Shown: positions 32,936 to 45,110, counted from the first letter of the stretch. The stretch is DNA of 64,000 nucleotides from Onchidella celtica (GCA_963931925.1 OZ007582.1:24090224-24154223); one strand, 5' to 3'. Notes: generated by a model not told the origin, from the letters alone. Numbers and translations: made by a program.

Positions 32936-33616
32936 GTACGATTTATCCAACGCCAACATCCAGTAAACTGTAAAGTCTATTAAAAAGTAAATAATAAGTC
33001 ATCTCTTAAAGAGAGACGACCTCATTTTTAATTCAAACAGGAAGGTAGATAATACTGATAAAGAACCCCCCCGGCCCCAATTAAAAAACAACAACAAAAA
33101 AAAAACATGGCAACCTGTGTCGGCTGCGCTGTCATCCCTTGCAAAATCTAATATTGTGTAATATCGATTTTTTTTAAAATGTAGATCAAATGGAAACGCT
33201 TTGGTGAGTTAAGTATTCAAGAAAACGTGCTATTTTTATTATCCTCTTTCCTCTCGTGCTTACAAGTTTAGATGTGGGTCTTATTGTCTGCGAATTCTCC
33301 TCTAGTATAAAAAAAAAAAAAAAGGCCAGTCCCATTAATCAGCGACTAAGATTACATTTTAACTTTTCTAGACAATCATCAACAACAAATGCATTTAATA
33401 GCATTAGAATCACCCCCACCATATTTTCAACCTGGTAAAACTTTTGACAATTGAATCCAAGTAAAATCTTGTACGTTAAACTTTCCAAGATGACGAGATA
33501 AACAATTAACATTTGAGTAACTTTTCAAATATAGCTTAATTTGCCTAATTTACCCTCCAAATTGTATGGTTTTAAAACATCAATCCCCTTCCCCCTAAGA
33601 AGCTTGAACATATATA

Positions 33617-33946
33617 TCTATTATATATTTCAGTAACTTACAACCTTTGGCATGACTAACTGACCAGACTATACACTCTTCAGGCCTTAACTTTGGCAGG
33701 AAGGTGGCAATTGAGATAAGAAAGATGATGGCTATAATTAAAAGTTGTTTACTTCAAGCATGTATTTTTTAAAAATTACCATAAAAAGTAACCGTATCAA
33801 GTATTCAGTTTGGCGCGTAGTATTCTGGTGCGCATGAGTTCTGAAGCATTACTGTAGTGTATTACATTTATTATATGAGAGAGAGAGAGAGAGGGGGGGG
33901 GTGCACATGATTGTTTATTCCGGGCAATGCCCGGTAGGTCATCTAG
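33617..33946 (+). mobile_element. Small non-autonomous Helitron
   Basis: Starts TCTATTATATATTTC directly after an A and ends CTAG directly before a T, the Helitron rule for insertion between A and T. The 3' end has the hallmark hairpin CCGGGCAATGCCCGG eight bases before CTAG. It is 330 bp long with no ORF, and it sits in a TA-rich tract whose uninterrupted counterpart is in block A near 8835. A (GA)n(G)n run lies at 33877-33901. Confidence 0.88.
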
Positions 33947-36455
33947 TATATATATATATATTTAGTAAGGTCCTGGAGTATAATCATTATGAGAGGTATT
34001 AAATAAAGCGGACAGAGTAATGGAAAATACAGATTAAATTAAGGGAGTCTTATTGACTGATCTAAAGAAATATTTTATTTAACCTAACACTCACATTGGA
34101 AACAGATTACTTTTCTGTAGCAAAACTTTTTTTTCCTGTTTGGTCACAACCGAGAGGACTCTAAATTGGCCTTTTAGGTACTGACGTTTACATAATAATT
34201 AACTTGTAGATCACAGGTTAGTAACTGCATCATGTATAGCCCATGCCTAAAAAAACAACAAAAACGACATATCGGTCGTGTATCATGTTGCACCCAAATC
34301 TATAGAAAATATATATTATGTTCCGGTTATGACTGACATTACATAACCATATTTCCGTTACGTTAAGTTCAAAGCAAACCATCTTTAAAGCACGGATTTC
34401 AATTTACTGATCAAAAGTCTGTCATAGGTGTACTGGCTGTTTTTAAACAGTTTTTTTTAAAAAGAAATCTGCGGAGTTTGAAGCACGTTTTGTTTGAACA
34501 TGTCGGTGAATGCATTAATTAGGATGTCATTAGCTTTTGTTCGACGTATGAAATTGTTAGGTTCAGCTTTTCAATATTTTTTTTAGACGTAATATTAGCT
34601 GTCTGTTTACATCTTTTTTAATACTTGTACAGGGCAGTAGCAATTGCCCACAGTACTTATCAGATCTATAACGATATATTATGTTTACATAACTGTAATT
34701 CCATAAAATCACGGTATCGACACTTTTGGATACCTAAATGCCCATTCATCTTAATATTGTGTTTTATAATGGACTACCTTATAATTACGTAGCATCTGTA
34801 TGCGATGGATCTGTGTGTTAAAGTCTTCACATTATATAAGATACAAAAATGTTAAAGTTAGAGTCCATTGAAAGGTTTGAAGAGTTTCAACTCATTATCC
34901 CTTTGAATATGTTTTTGTAAGTATGTCTGATGGCCTATGTCTGATGGCAGTTTCCATTGACGCAGTCCTTTCTAGGATTGAATGATGTTGATGTGATATT
35001 GTAATTATGATATTTTGAGTTTGTTGAAATATCTTTTTCCTTAACAATGTTATTTTAAAGTGTAATGTGTATGCCTAAAAATATCATATCTTAGTCAAGA
35101 TCACTTATCAAACCGCCTTGCTTACATAATTTAGCAATGAAACCTTAAAAGTACAACATTTACACGTTACGCTTTTGCCATGTTATCTTTTACGTCTTGC
35201 TAATTAGGATGCAGGCAGCATAAATATAAAGCAACTGTGAAATATTTTTCGGTTGTTTTAATAACCCCGAGAAAAAAAATATTTAAGTGTATGGGTTGTT
35301 GCATCCTTTATATAGTTTTTAATTTCTATATTTATATAAAATAATTTTTTTTATTAAACATTTTGCTTTCATAAAATTCCAGGACTTCCATGGTCACTGA
35401 ACGTGTTGTATTTCTTGTATTGGGAAATGTGTAGAATTTTAGAAATCGAAATAAAATTATACAAAAAAAAAAAGGAAACAAGGAAAAAAAAAGTCTTCCG
35501 TTTCACTCTCTCTGTCTCATCCTCTGTGTGTGTGTGGATGTTTCTGTATTTATTACAACCCAGTTAGCATACACAACAGTCACACTGTTTATTGTACAAC
35601 ATCAATATTGCCTCCTGCATGCATTCTTCTCTCCTCACCTGAAGCCCCCTCACTTTCACTTTTCTAATGGCAAGGATTTATTATTCTTAGAATCTTTCCT
35701 CGGGGAAGTATCACGAATCTTATCGTCTCTTCTCTTTAGCCTGTTATTGTTATTATTATGCTTTCTGTCAAATACAATTCTGTTTTTCTTTCAACTGTAA
35801 CTAGTCTTTAAGCGAACTGATCACACCACGTGGTAGGAATTATGAAGAATGTTATGATAAATTCGGCAATGTGCTGCAGGACAGTCTGAACAAAGAAATT
35901 TTATGGTGTTTCTGTGAGAATCCAATAGGGTTGGACGTGGCGTTGAGTATAACAATTTGAAACCTTGTTCCTTTGTATTTCGAAGCCACGTGTAAATGTA
36001 TTAAACCAGAGACATCCAATTTCCTGGATATGTGACAATCTGATAATAATTCCTGTCCATGGAAATGAATGTTGATATTTACAATTCACTCAGAATTAGT
36101 GCCATAATTATTTTACGACACCCAATATCAAAATAGGAACAGCAAGACAACAACATGAACAACAACACCAACGGCAACAGCACCAACGACACCAACAACT
36201 GCAACAAAAATGGGAAAATGACAAAAATTCAAATTCTGTCTAAACACCATAATGTGTATTTCATACTATTATGCTGGGCAAATTGAATAGTAAAAGAAAA
36301 AGACAGAAAAACTGTGCGGTTGCGGTGGTACACAGCAGAAATAGGATACCGTAAACGTATTTAGCACAAGTCTACGTTTGCAATGAAAAAAAAATATTTA
36401 AAATATATTATGAAAAAATCAATCATTAGATAAATGAATTAATAACCAAATAAAT
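33947..36455. other. Non-coding part of block B
   Basis: Aligns with 8900-10817 and 11158-11345 of block A. No exon was recognised. The interval about 34900-35310 has no counterpart in A. Confidence 0.5.
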
Positions 36456-37097
36456 CGTCGTTGGTATGGCATAGAGGCGCATCGATTAAAATATGGGTTT
36501 TTACATTTTTACATTTTTGTGATGTATATTGTGAGATCTTTATTGTGTATAACTGGTTTTGCACTAAAAAAAAGTAGTTTTAGAATTACAGCCACTATGT
36601 AAAGGACGTATCCCCTCCTCCGGTCATCTCGTGGTATGGCATAGGGGCGCATGTCTGATGCGCCACTATGCTATACCAAATAGTAAACCTGGCGGGAGGC
36701 GTCATACAGCCGTTTATCTCCGACTCATCCAGCTGCGCTCAGGAGAGGGTGTCTTTGTTGGCTCTTGCCTATTGTTTTCTTCACACTAGCGGGGACATCG
36801 GCGTGCTTTTGAAGTCGGATTAGCTAACCGGACATGAACTTCAAAAGGACCAGATATCTAGCCACATGCCATTGTATGAATGTGATTGTGAGAGTAGGAG
36901 CGAAGGAGAAGATCTAATACCATATGGTTTGCTCTTATAGTTATATAACCATGTTTTGATAGTTGAGCTAAATAAATTAGAACTGTAGTACCGACGCCAA
37001 GAAAAATATGCCGTACATGTATGGAGTCGGATTACTGTTGAAAACTGGCGTCTGTGTTGTCATTTTGAATATGGCATCCCCATTGTACCTCGGACAT

Positions 37098-37194
37098 GAC
37101 CATATTTGGTTGTCAATCCCCATCCTGCCTAAAAGATGACCATATTTGGTTGACAATCCCCATCCTGCCTAAAAGATGACCATATTTGGTTGTC
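37098..37194. repeat. 40-bp tandem repeat, about 2.4 copies
   Basis: GACCATATTTGGTTG starts at 37098, 37138 and 37178, with nearly identical 40-bp units, inside the TIR element and upstream of its ORF. Confidence 0.9.
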
Positions 37195-37346
37195 ATGATA
37201 ATTACATTGAGATCAAGAGCACTGTGACACATTAGCGAGTGAAGGCATAGGAGCTGCCATATAAACTCGGAAGATGTTCTGGTGCTACACGGTCTCAGTT
37301 ACTGGTCGGCATAATTAAATCTGCAGCACGCAAGAAACCATATATA

Positions 37347-37709
37347 GTGAATGAAATTCACACTAATGACATCATAGACTGGAAGGCCACTTCTGGTACA
37401 TCTGGGGTTTTGCGTGTTAGAAAATCAGATGAGGGGATGCCAATATCTTGGCCCGATTTCATGCAAATAAAGATCAGAAAGGACACCCTGGATAAAATTG
37501 AATTCAAGACCTCTCACCTGCAGGAATCCTTCGCAACAATTACCTTACCACCAAGAAGGAAACCCGAGGTCGCACCAACTTTATTGGAGGCTTCTCCTAA
37601 GATCTCCAAAGGCAAATATAAGGATCTTGCTGCACTGTGCAATGGACCTACCCCAGTTATAAGCAATCCAGATCATAAACGATTCTACCTGTCTTTACCT
37701 CATGACTGA
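37347..37709 (+). CDS. Unknown ORF of the 2.3-kb TIR element
   Basis: 120 codons. It reads IHTNDIIDWKATSGTSGVLR, LDKIEFKTSHLQE, LPPRRKP and KISKGKYKDLAALC, ending DHKRFYLSLPHD. The ending (KYKDL..L......I....H..FY..L) resembles the C-terminal tail of ORF products I recall from invertebrate DNA transposons, which would make this the last part of a transposase-related or accessory protein. That resemblance is from memory only. A possible splice acceptor (ATATAG) lies just before 37345, so the 5' part may be in a lost or unseen exon. Confidence 0.5.
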   Translation: MNEIHTNDIIDWKATSGTSGVLRVRKSDEGMPISWPDFMQIKIRKDTLDKIEFKTSHLQESFATITLPPRRKPEVAPTLLEASPKISKGKYKDLAALCNGPTPVISNPDHKRFYLSLPHD

Positions 37710-38794
37710 GAAGCGATAATCACACTACCGTCATCAGCAACAAACGAACATTAAGCACCATTGTCACTGTGATAAACTCTGTTATCATTTTATGTCTTAA
37801 AATAATATGTCTTTAATGTCTTAACTATTGTTGCTACTTTACAGAGCAACCCATTTGCAGTACAATATACAAGCTATTATCATCGTTATCGACGCCATCA
37901 TCATCATCGTCATCATCATCTCTTACTGCTCTAATAATATTGTGTCAGGAGCCAGCCTTTTCATAGAAGGGCTAGGTATCTGTTAATATCAATTACACTG
38001 TCAAGTTGTGTTCTTCTTTAAAACTGCACCACTATGCCTTTTTTCAGCAGATCAGTATTCAAAAGAAACTTGTAATAAATAATGTAATCTTCACTGCATT
38101 CATCGTCAACATCACCATAAGTTATGATTTCCTGTCACTGTCATTGTGTCATTATGTCATATTTATTAATTTTCATGTCATCTTACTTGTTATCGCTTTA
38201 GTTATCATCGCATTTTGATAATTAATTAGTTCTTAAATTACTGTCACACCTTTATTATAATGGCATGCAGATTTATTTTTTTTAATTAATAAAGTTGGTT
38301 TATTCTTGTAAACTTCTTGTTCCGGCCTTTCCTTTATGCTTCAAGTGCGAGATGTTGCTGTTCTGTGTTCTTTTCTTTCTTTTCCTTGCTTTCGAGGTTG
38401 GTTGTGTGTTGTAAGTCGAATTCAGAATACATTCTGTCAGTATTTTATTATTACTCATTCTACTGCGTATGGGCGTAACCTGCGAATAGAGCCCATTCGT
38501 GGCATGTCATAGGGGCGCATCGGGCCGACGCGGGGCGCATCGGGACATCCATGCCAAAACGTGGTATGGCATAGGGGCGCATCCTATCTACTGGCTTATA
38601 TACTAATAAAATCACAAAAACAAGATATCAGTATAATAGTTAACCTGTCACAGACATCGCAACAGCAAAAACTATTCGGATCGAGCCAGAAATAAGCCAG
38701 CTACCACAATTTTAAGACTCCCAAAGTTTCAAAGCGCTGTGGCTCAAAATTAGGTTTTGCCCGATGCGCCCCTTTGCCGTACCAGCGACGAAAT

Positions 38795-38985
38795 CACTAG
38801 TCAGAATAAAATAGGGAATGAATAATACACGATTCTGGTTCCTGGACCTTCTTTGAGTGAGAAAAATTACCGCCTTTCTTTAACGTCTATATCAGTGACA
38901 CTTTAGTCGTTTTCTTTTGGACCAACAATTTCCTCAGTAGTGGGAAGTTTCTCCGTCCGAATCAGATTAGTTGGTATTTCTCAGC
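38795..38985. other. Non-coding block B sequence between TIR element and membrane-protein remnant
   Basis: Aligns with 11346-11590 of block A; no gene. Confidence 0.4.
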
Positions 38986-38986
38986 G

Positions 38987-39610
38987 TTTTATTATATTCT
39001 AGTGCAACTTTCTCCTCATCTGGCATGTCACTGGAATTGTATGGGTTACCAGCATAATCGTGAACGTGCAAACTACTACATCTTTCACAGTGATGCTTCT
39101 TATGAGTGATCTTTTCTCTGTTGTCGTCGGAATGCATTTCATCAACACTTTGATTCTTGTTTATTTTTGTGTTGAAGGCTGTTGGTCACTGGAGTTTGAG
39201 CAATTGTGGTACTGATGTTTCCTTGTGTTTTTGGAGGATTCTGAAATTGAGATATTTGAATTGGATGTGCGATATCATCGGCGACTTCTCCGTTAACTTT
39301 CATCGTCTCCAGAAAATAACGGTAACAATGACAATGATGATGGCAATAGGGATGACGCCGACGACTACACCGACGATGATGTGTCTGTGCTGTCATCTGA
39401 TTTCGAGCCACTGTCAGTTGGAGCACCGTTAAGCGACTTATTAGTTATCGTAGGAGAAGTAACACTTTTAAGGATAGTGGTGGCAGCAAATATAGTGGAC
39501 ATCCGGAAATTAAGAGGGCTGGTTAATGTTGGAGATACTGTTTGTGGTGTCCCACTTGTTAAGGCACTACAACCACCACATAATTCAACAGTGGATAATC
39601 GCGTTGCCAA
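38987..39610 (-). pseudogene. Single-pass membrane protein remnant, copy B
   Basis: Counterpart of 11590-12281. On the minus strand a Ser/Thr-rich stalk is followed in one frame by the helix IIVGVVVGVIPIAIIIVIV, then FWRR and an immediate TGA where copy A has CGA. The downstream tail frame (HKKHHCERCSSLHVHDYA, ending DMPDEEKVALEYNKTLRNTN) is open and similar to copy A. One C fewer than A in the GTCGCC stretch near 39280 changes the relative frame. The copy is broken, but its helix looks more regular than that of A. Confidence 0.5.
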
Positions 39611-39985
39611 ACTTCCTCTCGCAAATTTTTAGTGCAGACCGAAACAACTAGAAGGACACACTGGGGAGTTGGGGATAGGCAAAAAGTCATAGTGTTCTGT
39701 CTGATATCAGGGTGAGAAACTGGCAGACGATCTGACACATACAAGTGCTGATTGTACTGCACTGTTTTCACAGGTAAAAATGCGTGGATGGCTGTTTGGG
39801 ATGACAACAGGGAATCGAGAGATTGTTGTCACTGTGTGAGGTTCTCTCGCTAAGCTGTATTTAACCCCGCATGTCGCAACCATTTTCTGGCACAAACATG
39901 TTTACATTGTAAGGCTTTTTGGGCAGGGAGAACATGAACAACCTTCCTGTATCAGGGAGCTCAAATATCGTAAATATGGTGGGCT
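39611..39985 (-). other. Upstream part of membrane-protein remnant, end of block B
   Basis: Matches 12282-12650; homology stops near GTAAATATGGTGGG at 39970-39983. Confidence 0.45.
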
Positions 39986-40740
39986 GAAAAGGTAGTCAGT
40001 GACTGCAGTAGTGAATACTTAGTTACTGATGAAATAATGCTGCAAAAATATTTTGCAAAGTCAGGAGGATACGGGAGAGGAGTGTTAGTGTTATTGTTAA
40101 TTTTACGAGTAATCGGTGTTGTTGGATCAGTGAAGTCACTGATAGGATAATAAGGAATCAGTGTAGAACAATAGCTCTCAACGTTGGGTAATATCGCCTG
40201 GGTGGAGGTAGTGGTGGGTGTTGGGGGGGGGGGGGGGAGGGGTTGATACCCGGGAAGTTTCCTTTTGCCTGCACCTCTCTTCCACTTCTCGTTATGCAAA
40301 GGTATTGTCATCCAGCCCCATGCAAGGCTATCAGCTGTCAGCATAGCACGGCCGGACTGCAGTGTTGCCTTTATCTTTTGTAAAATGTTCTCACTACAGC
40401 TTGGATATCACTGGTGTGGCAAGGTCCACACTTGTAAATTTACTTAACGGTTTACCACTAATCAGTACTACGTTCTTTTCGTGTTCTTTTGAACTCACCA
40501 ATCTGGACTAAGTGTTTCAAGCGAAGGAAAAAAAAACCAGATCTGTTTTATTCGAAGAGTTTGCGCCACCTTTCCAAGACCAGTAAGATGGAATTTTATA
40601 TATTTAAACAATCATGAACTCACTGCCTTGTTCAGTTCAGCATATCCAGTTTTTTTCTTGGTCCGTTATATGTTCTGGATCTATATCTCTTTTTATCTAT
40701 TTCTTCTAACATTTTATATTCCTTTGAATTTTCTTTATCG
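39986..40740. other. Intergenic, nothing recognised
   Basis: Contains a G run at 40220-40240; no gene was recognised. Confidence 0.45.
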
Positions 40741-40745
40741 AGTTT

Positions 40746-41006
40746 TTATTTCGAGCCTTGTATTCTCTTTATGGTTTCTGTTACAATTTTATTCAGTGTC
40801 TCGATAGAGGCTACATCTTCCTCCAGAGATTCAAACCTGTTTGCCAGTTCCAGCTGAAATGCGGTCTTATGTATTTTCAGTTTTTCTATATTTATTTTGA
40901 GAGGTTTTTGACTCTGTATTCTTTTCAGTCTCATGAGCTTTCTGTTTATTCTCATTTTTGCTTTGATCATAAGATAACCACAGCCATTGTCAATTGCTGT
41001 AAACAC
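40746..41006 (-). mobile_element. LINE fragment: end of endonuclease and linker, inverted
   Basis: The minus-strand frame reads KAKMRINRKLMRLKRIQ, KPLKINIEKLKIHK, FQLELANRFESLEED and IETLNKIVTETIK. This pattern is found between the endonuclease and the reverse transcriptase of RTE-like LINEs. It ends facing the plus-strand RT fragment at 41083. Confidence 0.7.
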
Positions 41007-41082
41007 CTCACAATTTCTGGATGATGTTCTTGTCTGAGGTAAGCATGTATTCAGTCTGGTTTCTGTACTCCCCTATAAGGGG

Positions 41083-41480
41083 ATGAGACAGAAGAAAAAG
41101 GACACGAAAGAGGCAAAGACCAAACAAGGCAGTCGAATGAAAATCACAAGCATACATGTACTTAAAAGGACCTGGGAAACGACCACAGATAGGGAAGAAA
41201 TCACAATTTTTTACAAGTCACTTTTCCAGAAAAAAATGGATATATCTGAAAGAACTATGACAACGAATTTCCACAATTATCAAGTACCATCCTTCACAGA
41301 AGAAGAGGTAGAAATGGCTTTAACAAAGATGAAAAAAGGAAAAGCACATGGAAATGATGACATAACGAGAGATGTATTACAACTAGGAGGCCAACACATA
41401 TTAAATATAGTATAATAAAAGCAGTCAGTAAGATCCCGGCGGCACAGAGAATACCCAAATGCTGGCATGAGGCAACAATC
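41083..41480 (+). mobile_element. LINE fragment: N-terminal reverse transcriptase region
   Basis: The frame reads TWETTTDREEITIFYKSLFQ, then VPSFTEEEVEMALTKMKKGK and AHGNDDITRDVLQLGG, typical of the RT fingers (the E.EV..Al..mk.GKA.G.D.I segment). After the stop at 41415 a shifted frame continues IPKCWHEATIM. It lies head-to-head with the upstream part of the same type of element. Confidence 0.75.
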
Positions 41481-43100
41481 ATGAACAAATACGCCAGCGT
41501 AGCATTAAAAAGAGAGGGGAGACGGCATGGATGAGGAAAACATCAGACAGAAAGAAATGGAAGGCATTGTCGAAGGGCTACATCTTGCAATGGATGGACA
41601 ATGCCTACGTGAAAGTTTAAATATGATATCATTTCACCCCCGTCTGTGAGAACATGTTGTTGATACCAAGACCTTTGTTGCTTTGGCACGACCAAGACAA
41701 ATTTCCTGCCTGAGATAAGGAATCTGATTCTGATGATTGGCAGGCTGTGTGACTGTGGATTACATTTGGCAAAGGACATCGTTCTTGCCTTAGCAGGTCT
41801 GTAAATGGCCATTACTGATTTAATCATCTATACCACATCACATCATATGTTGTTGGCAGGAGTTGTTTATCGTCACAGTTGTATCTAAGGCTCTGAAAAC
41901 AATTTGTAACTGATTTCGTGTCAACATGTGATTTGAAAATGTATTCAATTTTTTAAAAAACTTTGCTATGGCTATGGTAACGTCGGCCATATTGAATTGT
42001 CATTACCTTTTTAAATTTAATAATTCCGTCAAAACCATGAGTTGAAATGAGCTCCAATTTTGCAGACAAGTCAAGAATTGGTATGCAAAGAGAGTTACAA
42101 TGCTATATTTCCAATAACTCTATCCAATTGGTCATATTCCAACCTTAAATTAGTATGTCATATTTTGTCCCGTAAAAAACCAAAGACACAGTTTTCTAAA
42201 TACTGCCTGAAAAGATATTACATATGACCCAAATCGGCCATTGTAACATCAAAGTATATAATATATTCAATGGCACATGATCAAATCTTGAGGGCAATTT
42301 TTTCACTAGTTATGGAGAAATTAAGAACTGAAATTGTGAAAATGCACTAAAAACAAAAAGGCCTTATTGGCCTTCTAATTGCTCTAGCTCACAAAAATAA
42401 CACATCAAACCCAAATTGGTCATTTTAATATCAAAGAACATTCACCCAATTACATATGTGCAACGTTTGGGGGCATTCTGTCCTCTAGTTGTGGAGAAAT
42501 TAAGAATTAAAATTGTATACCTAATTTTAACTATCTAGTCCAAGTGGTCAATATTTTGACCCGCTCCTCCCCTTAAATCACAATTAATTATTATTTTGTA
42601 CGTGACCTAACCAAATATGGACATAATTACCACTTACAGACAAGCTGCTGCTGGGGTTTCCTCACACACACATACACACACGCACAGTGAGTTGTTGATT
42701 TAGTCTAATCATAATTATTTATAACATCATCGAATGCCATATGACCATTGAACTTTTTTTCCCATGGTAGATCTATTATTTGTATTTGTGTACTTTCTTC
42801 ATCCCATTTAGGAAATTTGCCTTAGCACCGTCGCACCCCTGTTACAAATGGAGCAGATAGATCTTCACCACAGTGCCGGGCCGGTCGTCGTTTTTTTTTT
42901 AAGGGGGCGGGTGGCAGTGATCGGTTTTAATTTTGCCTGGGCAGTGACTATGTCAGTATCTTTACCCTGCTCAGTGTGCAAAGGGGGAATTCGAGTTGCT
43001 AGTCTCTGTCCGAAAAGACTAGGTCCTCTATCTTACCTACCATAGGACCAGGGACGGGAAAATATGAGAAGAAATTTCAAAATTCCAACATATCTATACC
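41481..43100. other. Intergenic with a degenerate tandem repeat
   Basis: Segments about 42224-42335 and 42407-42520 are diverged copies (CAAATYGGYCATT, ATATCAAAG, TTGTGGAGAAATTAAGAA), a unit of about 185 bp. No gene was recognised. Confidence 0.5.
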
Positions 43101-43139
43101 GACCAGGAATCAATATCAGCATGAGAGATAAAGAGCTTA

Positions 43140-43140
<1 letters not shown>

Positions 43141-43217
<77 letters not shown>

Positions 43218-43236
43218 CAGAGACAGAGAGAGAGAG
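43141..43236. repeat. (GA)n microsatellite
   Basis: Long GA run with occasional A and CA interruptions. Confidence 0.92.
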
Positions 43237-43429
43237 AAGCACGGACTGGTGGGATTACAATATTGTTATAACTCCTTACAAAAATTCATCTGTCCATTTT
43301 GTGAACAACAAACACCAAAATAATATTACCATCATATTAAAATTTGCTTTGGATTTTAGATAATTGGTGCCCCCTCTCTGGCGGTAGCGGTATTTGGTCT
43401 TAGACATCTAATCTTTAATTATGTGACAA

Positions 43430-43660
43430 AACAACACCTATTTAAAACGGAAGCCTACTGATTTTCTCCTTGCTGTTTGCTGGTGGGGGCCAGGAGAGAA
43501 TCAATGATTATCCAGTTCAGCGTCATTCTTGGAATCCCCGATGACTTATTCACGGAGCATGTTGTATTACGGTCAGGCCACAACCGCCACACTTTACACA
43601 CCTTAAGCTGTTGACAACTCTTAGTTGGTACGAAAGAAAGGTAAAGAACGTTGGCCTAGA
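43430..43660 (+). repeat. Dispersed repeat with CATTCTTGGAATCCCCG core
   Basis: The core at 43523-43540 and the following ACACACCTTAAGCTGTTGA also occur at 46112 and 46240 (ACACCTTAAGCTGCTGA). Confidence 0.5.
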
Positions 43661-45110
43661 TCTTCGAAAACAACCTTTGAGCCTCTTAGTTTTGCACCTA
43701 TTAAATGTTTATGTAATCGCATAGTTATTTATATATCTTACGCTTTAGTTTGATATTCACTTTTCTCTGCATACCTATGGCTTTATTATTTCATTGACGA
43801 TATTATGGATTTTCCTATCCTATGCAGGTGCCTAACAAGTGTGATTTGTAAGCAGAACGTAGGAATACATAAATAAATAAATAAATAAAGTAATATATAA
43901 AAGCAGGGAAAAGTGCCCAAATGAGAGGAAATAATATTTTTATCACTTTCCTAACCCCAAGCATTTGATACTAAAAAAAAAAAATTCAGAGTTAGAGAGA
44001 ATGAAAAAAAGGAATAGACTTAAAAGACTTAAATAGACCTAAAATATAGGGGCTTCAGTTTAAGATAAAAATAAGATAAGATGCTAAAGCAAACAGAGAA
44101 AGATATAGAAGATTTTTCTGGCCATCTGGAATATTATGTTAAGAAAAGCCGCATCACTTTATCATGTGTTGTGTCTGTTTTTTAGTTATGTTCCACTAAT
44201 AATTTGTACGAAGTGTAAAATAAATATCATGAATGTGCTCTCAAATGCTCTGTGCAAATGAAGTTTCCCGAGTGCGGTAATTTTATAATAAAGTGATTCT
44301 TATCTTAACTTACACTATTACATACATAAATAAATAAATCAGTAAGTAAATAAGAAACAATTACATAAATAAAATTAATAAATAAATAAATCAGAATAGA
44401 TAATACTATTTTGGCAGTCTGGCTATCTGTGATTCAAACAGAATGGCTACAGCTAAGTATTTTACAAGCCACGGTAAACTTGGCAGATTTTCTTTAACAA
44501 TCTGTAAATATTGACATCTCTACGATAATTACGTAAATTGAGGTAAATTGTCAATTCAGTGTATTACACAGCTATTAAATTTATTTACATAATTATGTTT
44601 CTGCCCTACTCCTATATCACAGTTTTTCTTTTAAGTTTTAGTCCTTATAACAGTGAATGAATCAGCCCTTGTCTTTATAACAGGTCCCTGGTTTTATTGT
44701 AAACTTTACGATTTTGTTAAAGGCAGAAATACAAGCCGATGAATCTTACTAACACTGTATAGTAAAATATCGGTATTTCAACATTATACATGTACCTTCA
44801 TTCCTCTAAAAATGATTTTTGAAGCATATGACTGAGAAATCGCTGGATCATGGGTTTAAATTGATTCACTAATGCAGTCTAGCAAATAGTTAACAATCCA
44901 TTTTGTCGCTTGTATTCCACATCATCTCATTATTATAAAGGAATGATGGCCTCCAATGTAATCATGAAAAGCTTTTATCATAATTATTATGCATAGAAAT
45001 GTTTTAAAAAGTCTAGAGTTAATTTTTAACACTTTCGTTGATTTTGAGCCACAACTGAGTTGAAAAGAAGGAAACTTTTCCGACATTTTGAGCTGGGAAA
45101 AAAACAGCAA
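43661..45110. other. Intergenic, A+T-rich
   Basis: (AAAT)n tracts lie at 43868-43890 and 44320-44392. No gene was recognised. Confidence 0.5.

Larger units (their letters stand above)
36456..38790 (+). mobile_element. TIR DNA transposon with subterminal repeats, inserted in block B
   Basis: A 2,335-bp segment is absent from the matching place in block A (about 11345). AAAT flanks it on both sides (36452-36455 and 38791-38794) and occurs once in block A. The ends are inverted repeats of about 30 bp: the left begins CGTCGTTGGTATGGCAT, and the reverse complement of the right begins CGTCGCTGGTACGGCAA, both continuing to GGCGCATCG. The motif GGTATGGCATAGGGGCGCAT is repeated inside near both ends (36633, 38500, 38563) and once inverted at 36657-36680. 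One ORF (37347-37709) and a 40-bp tandem repeat lie in the middle. No transposase core was recognised. Confidence 0.85.

Noticed and set aside
37098..37194. CRISPR-like array
   Set aside because: The units are contiguous 40-bp repeats without spacers, inside a eukaryotic transposon.
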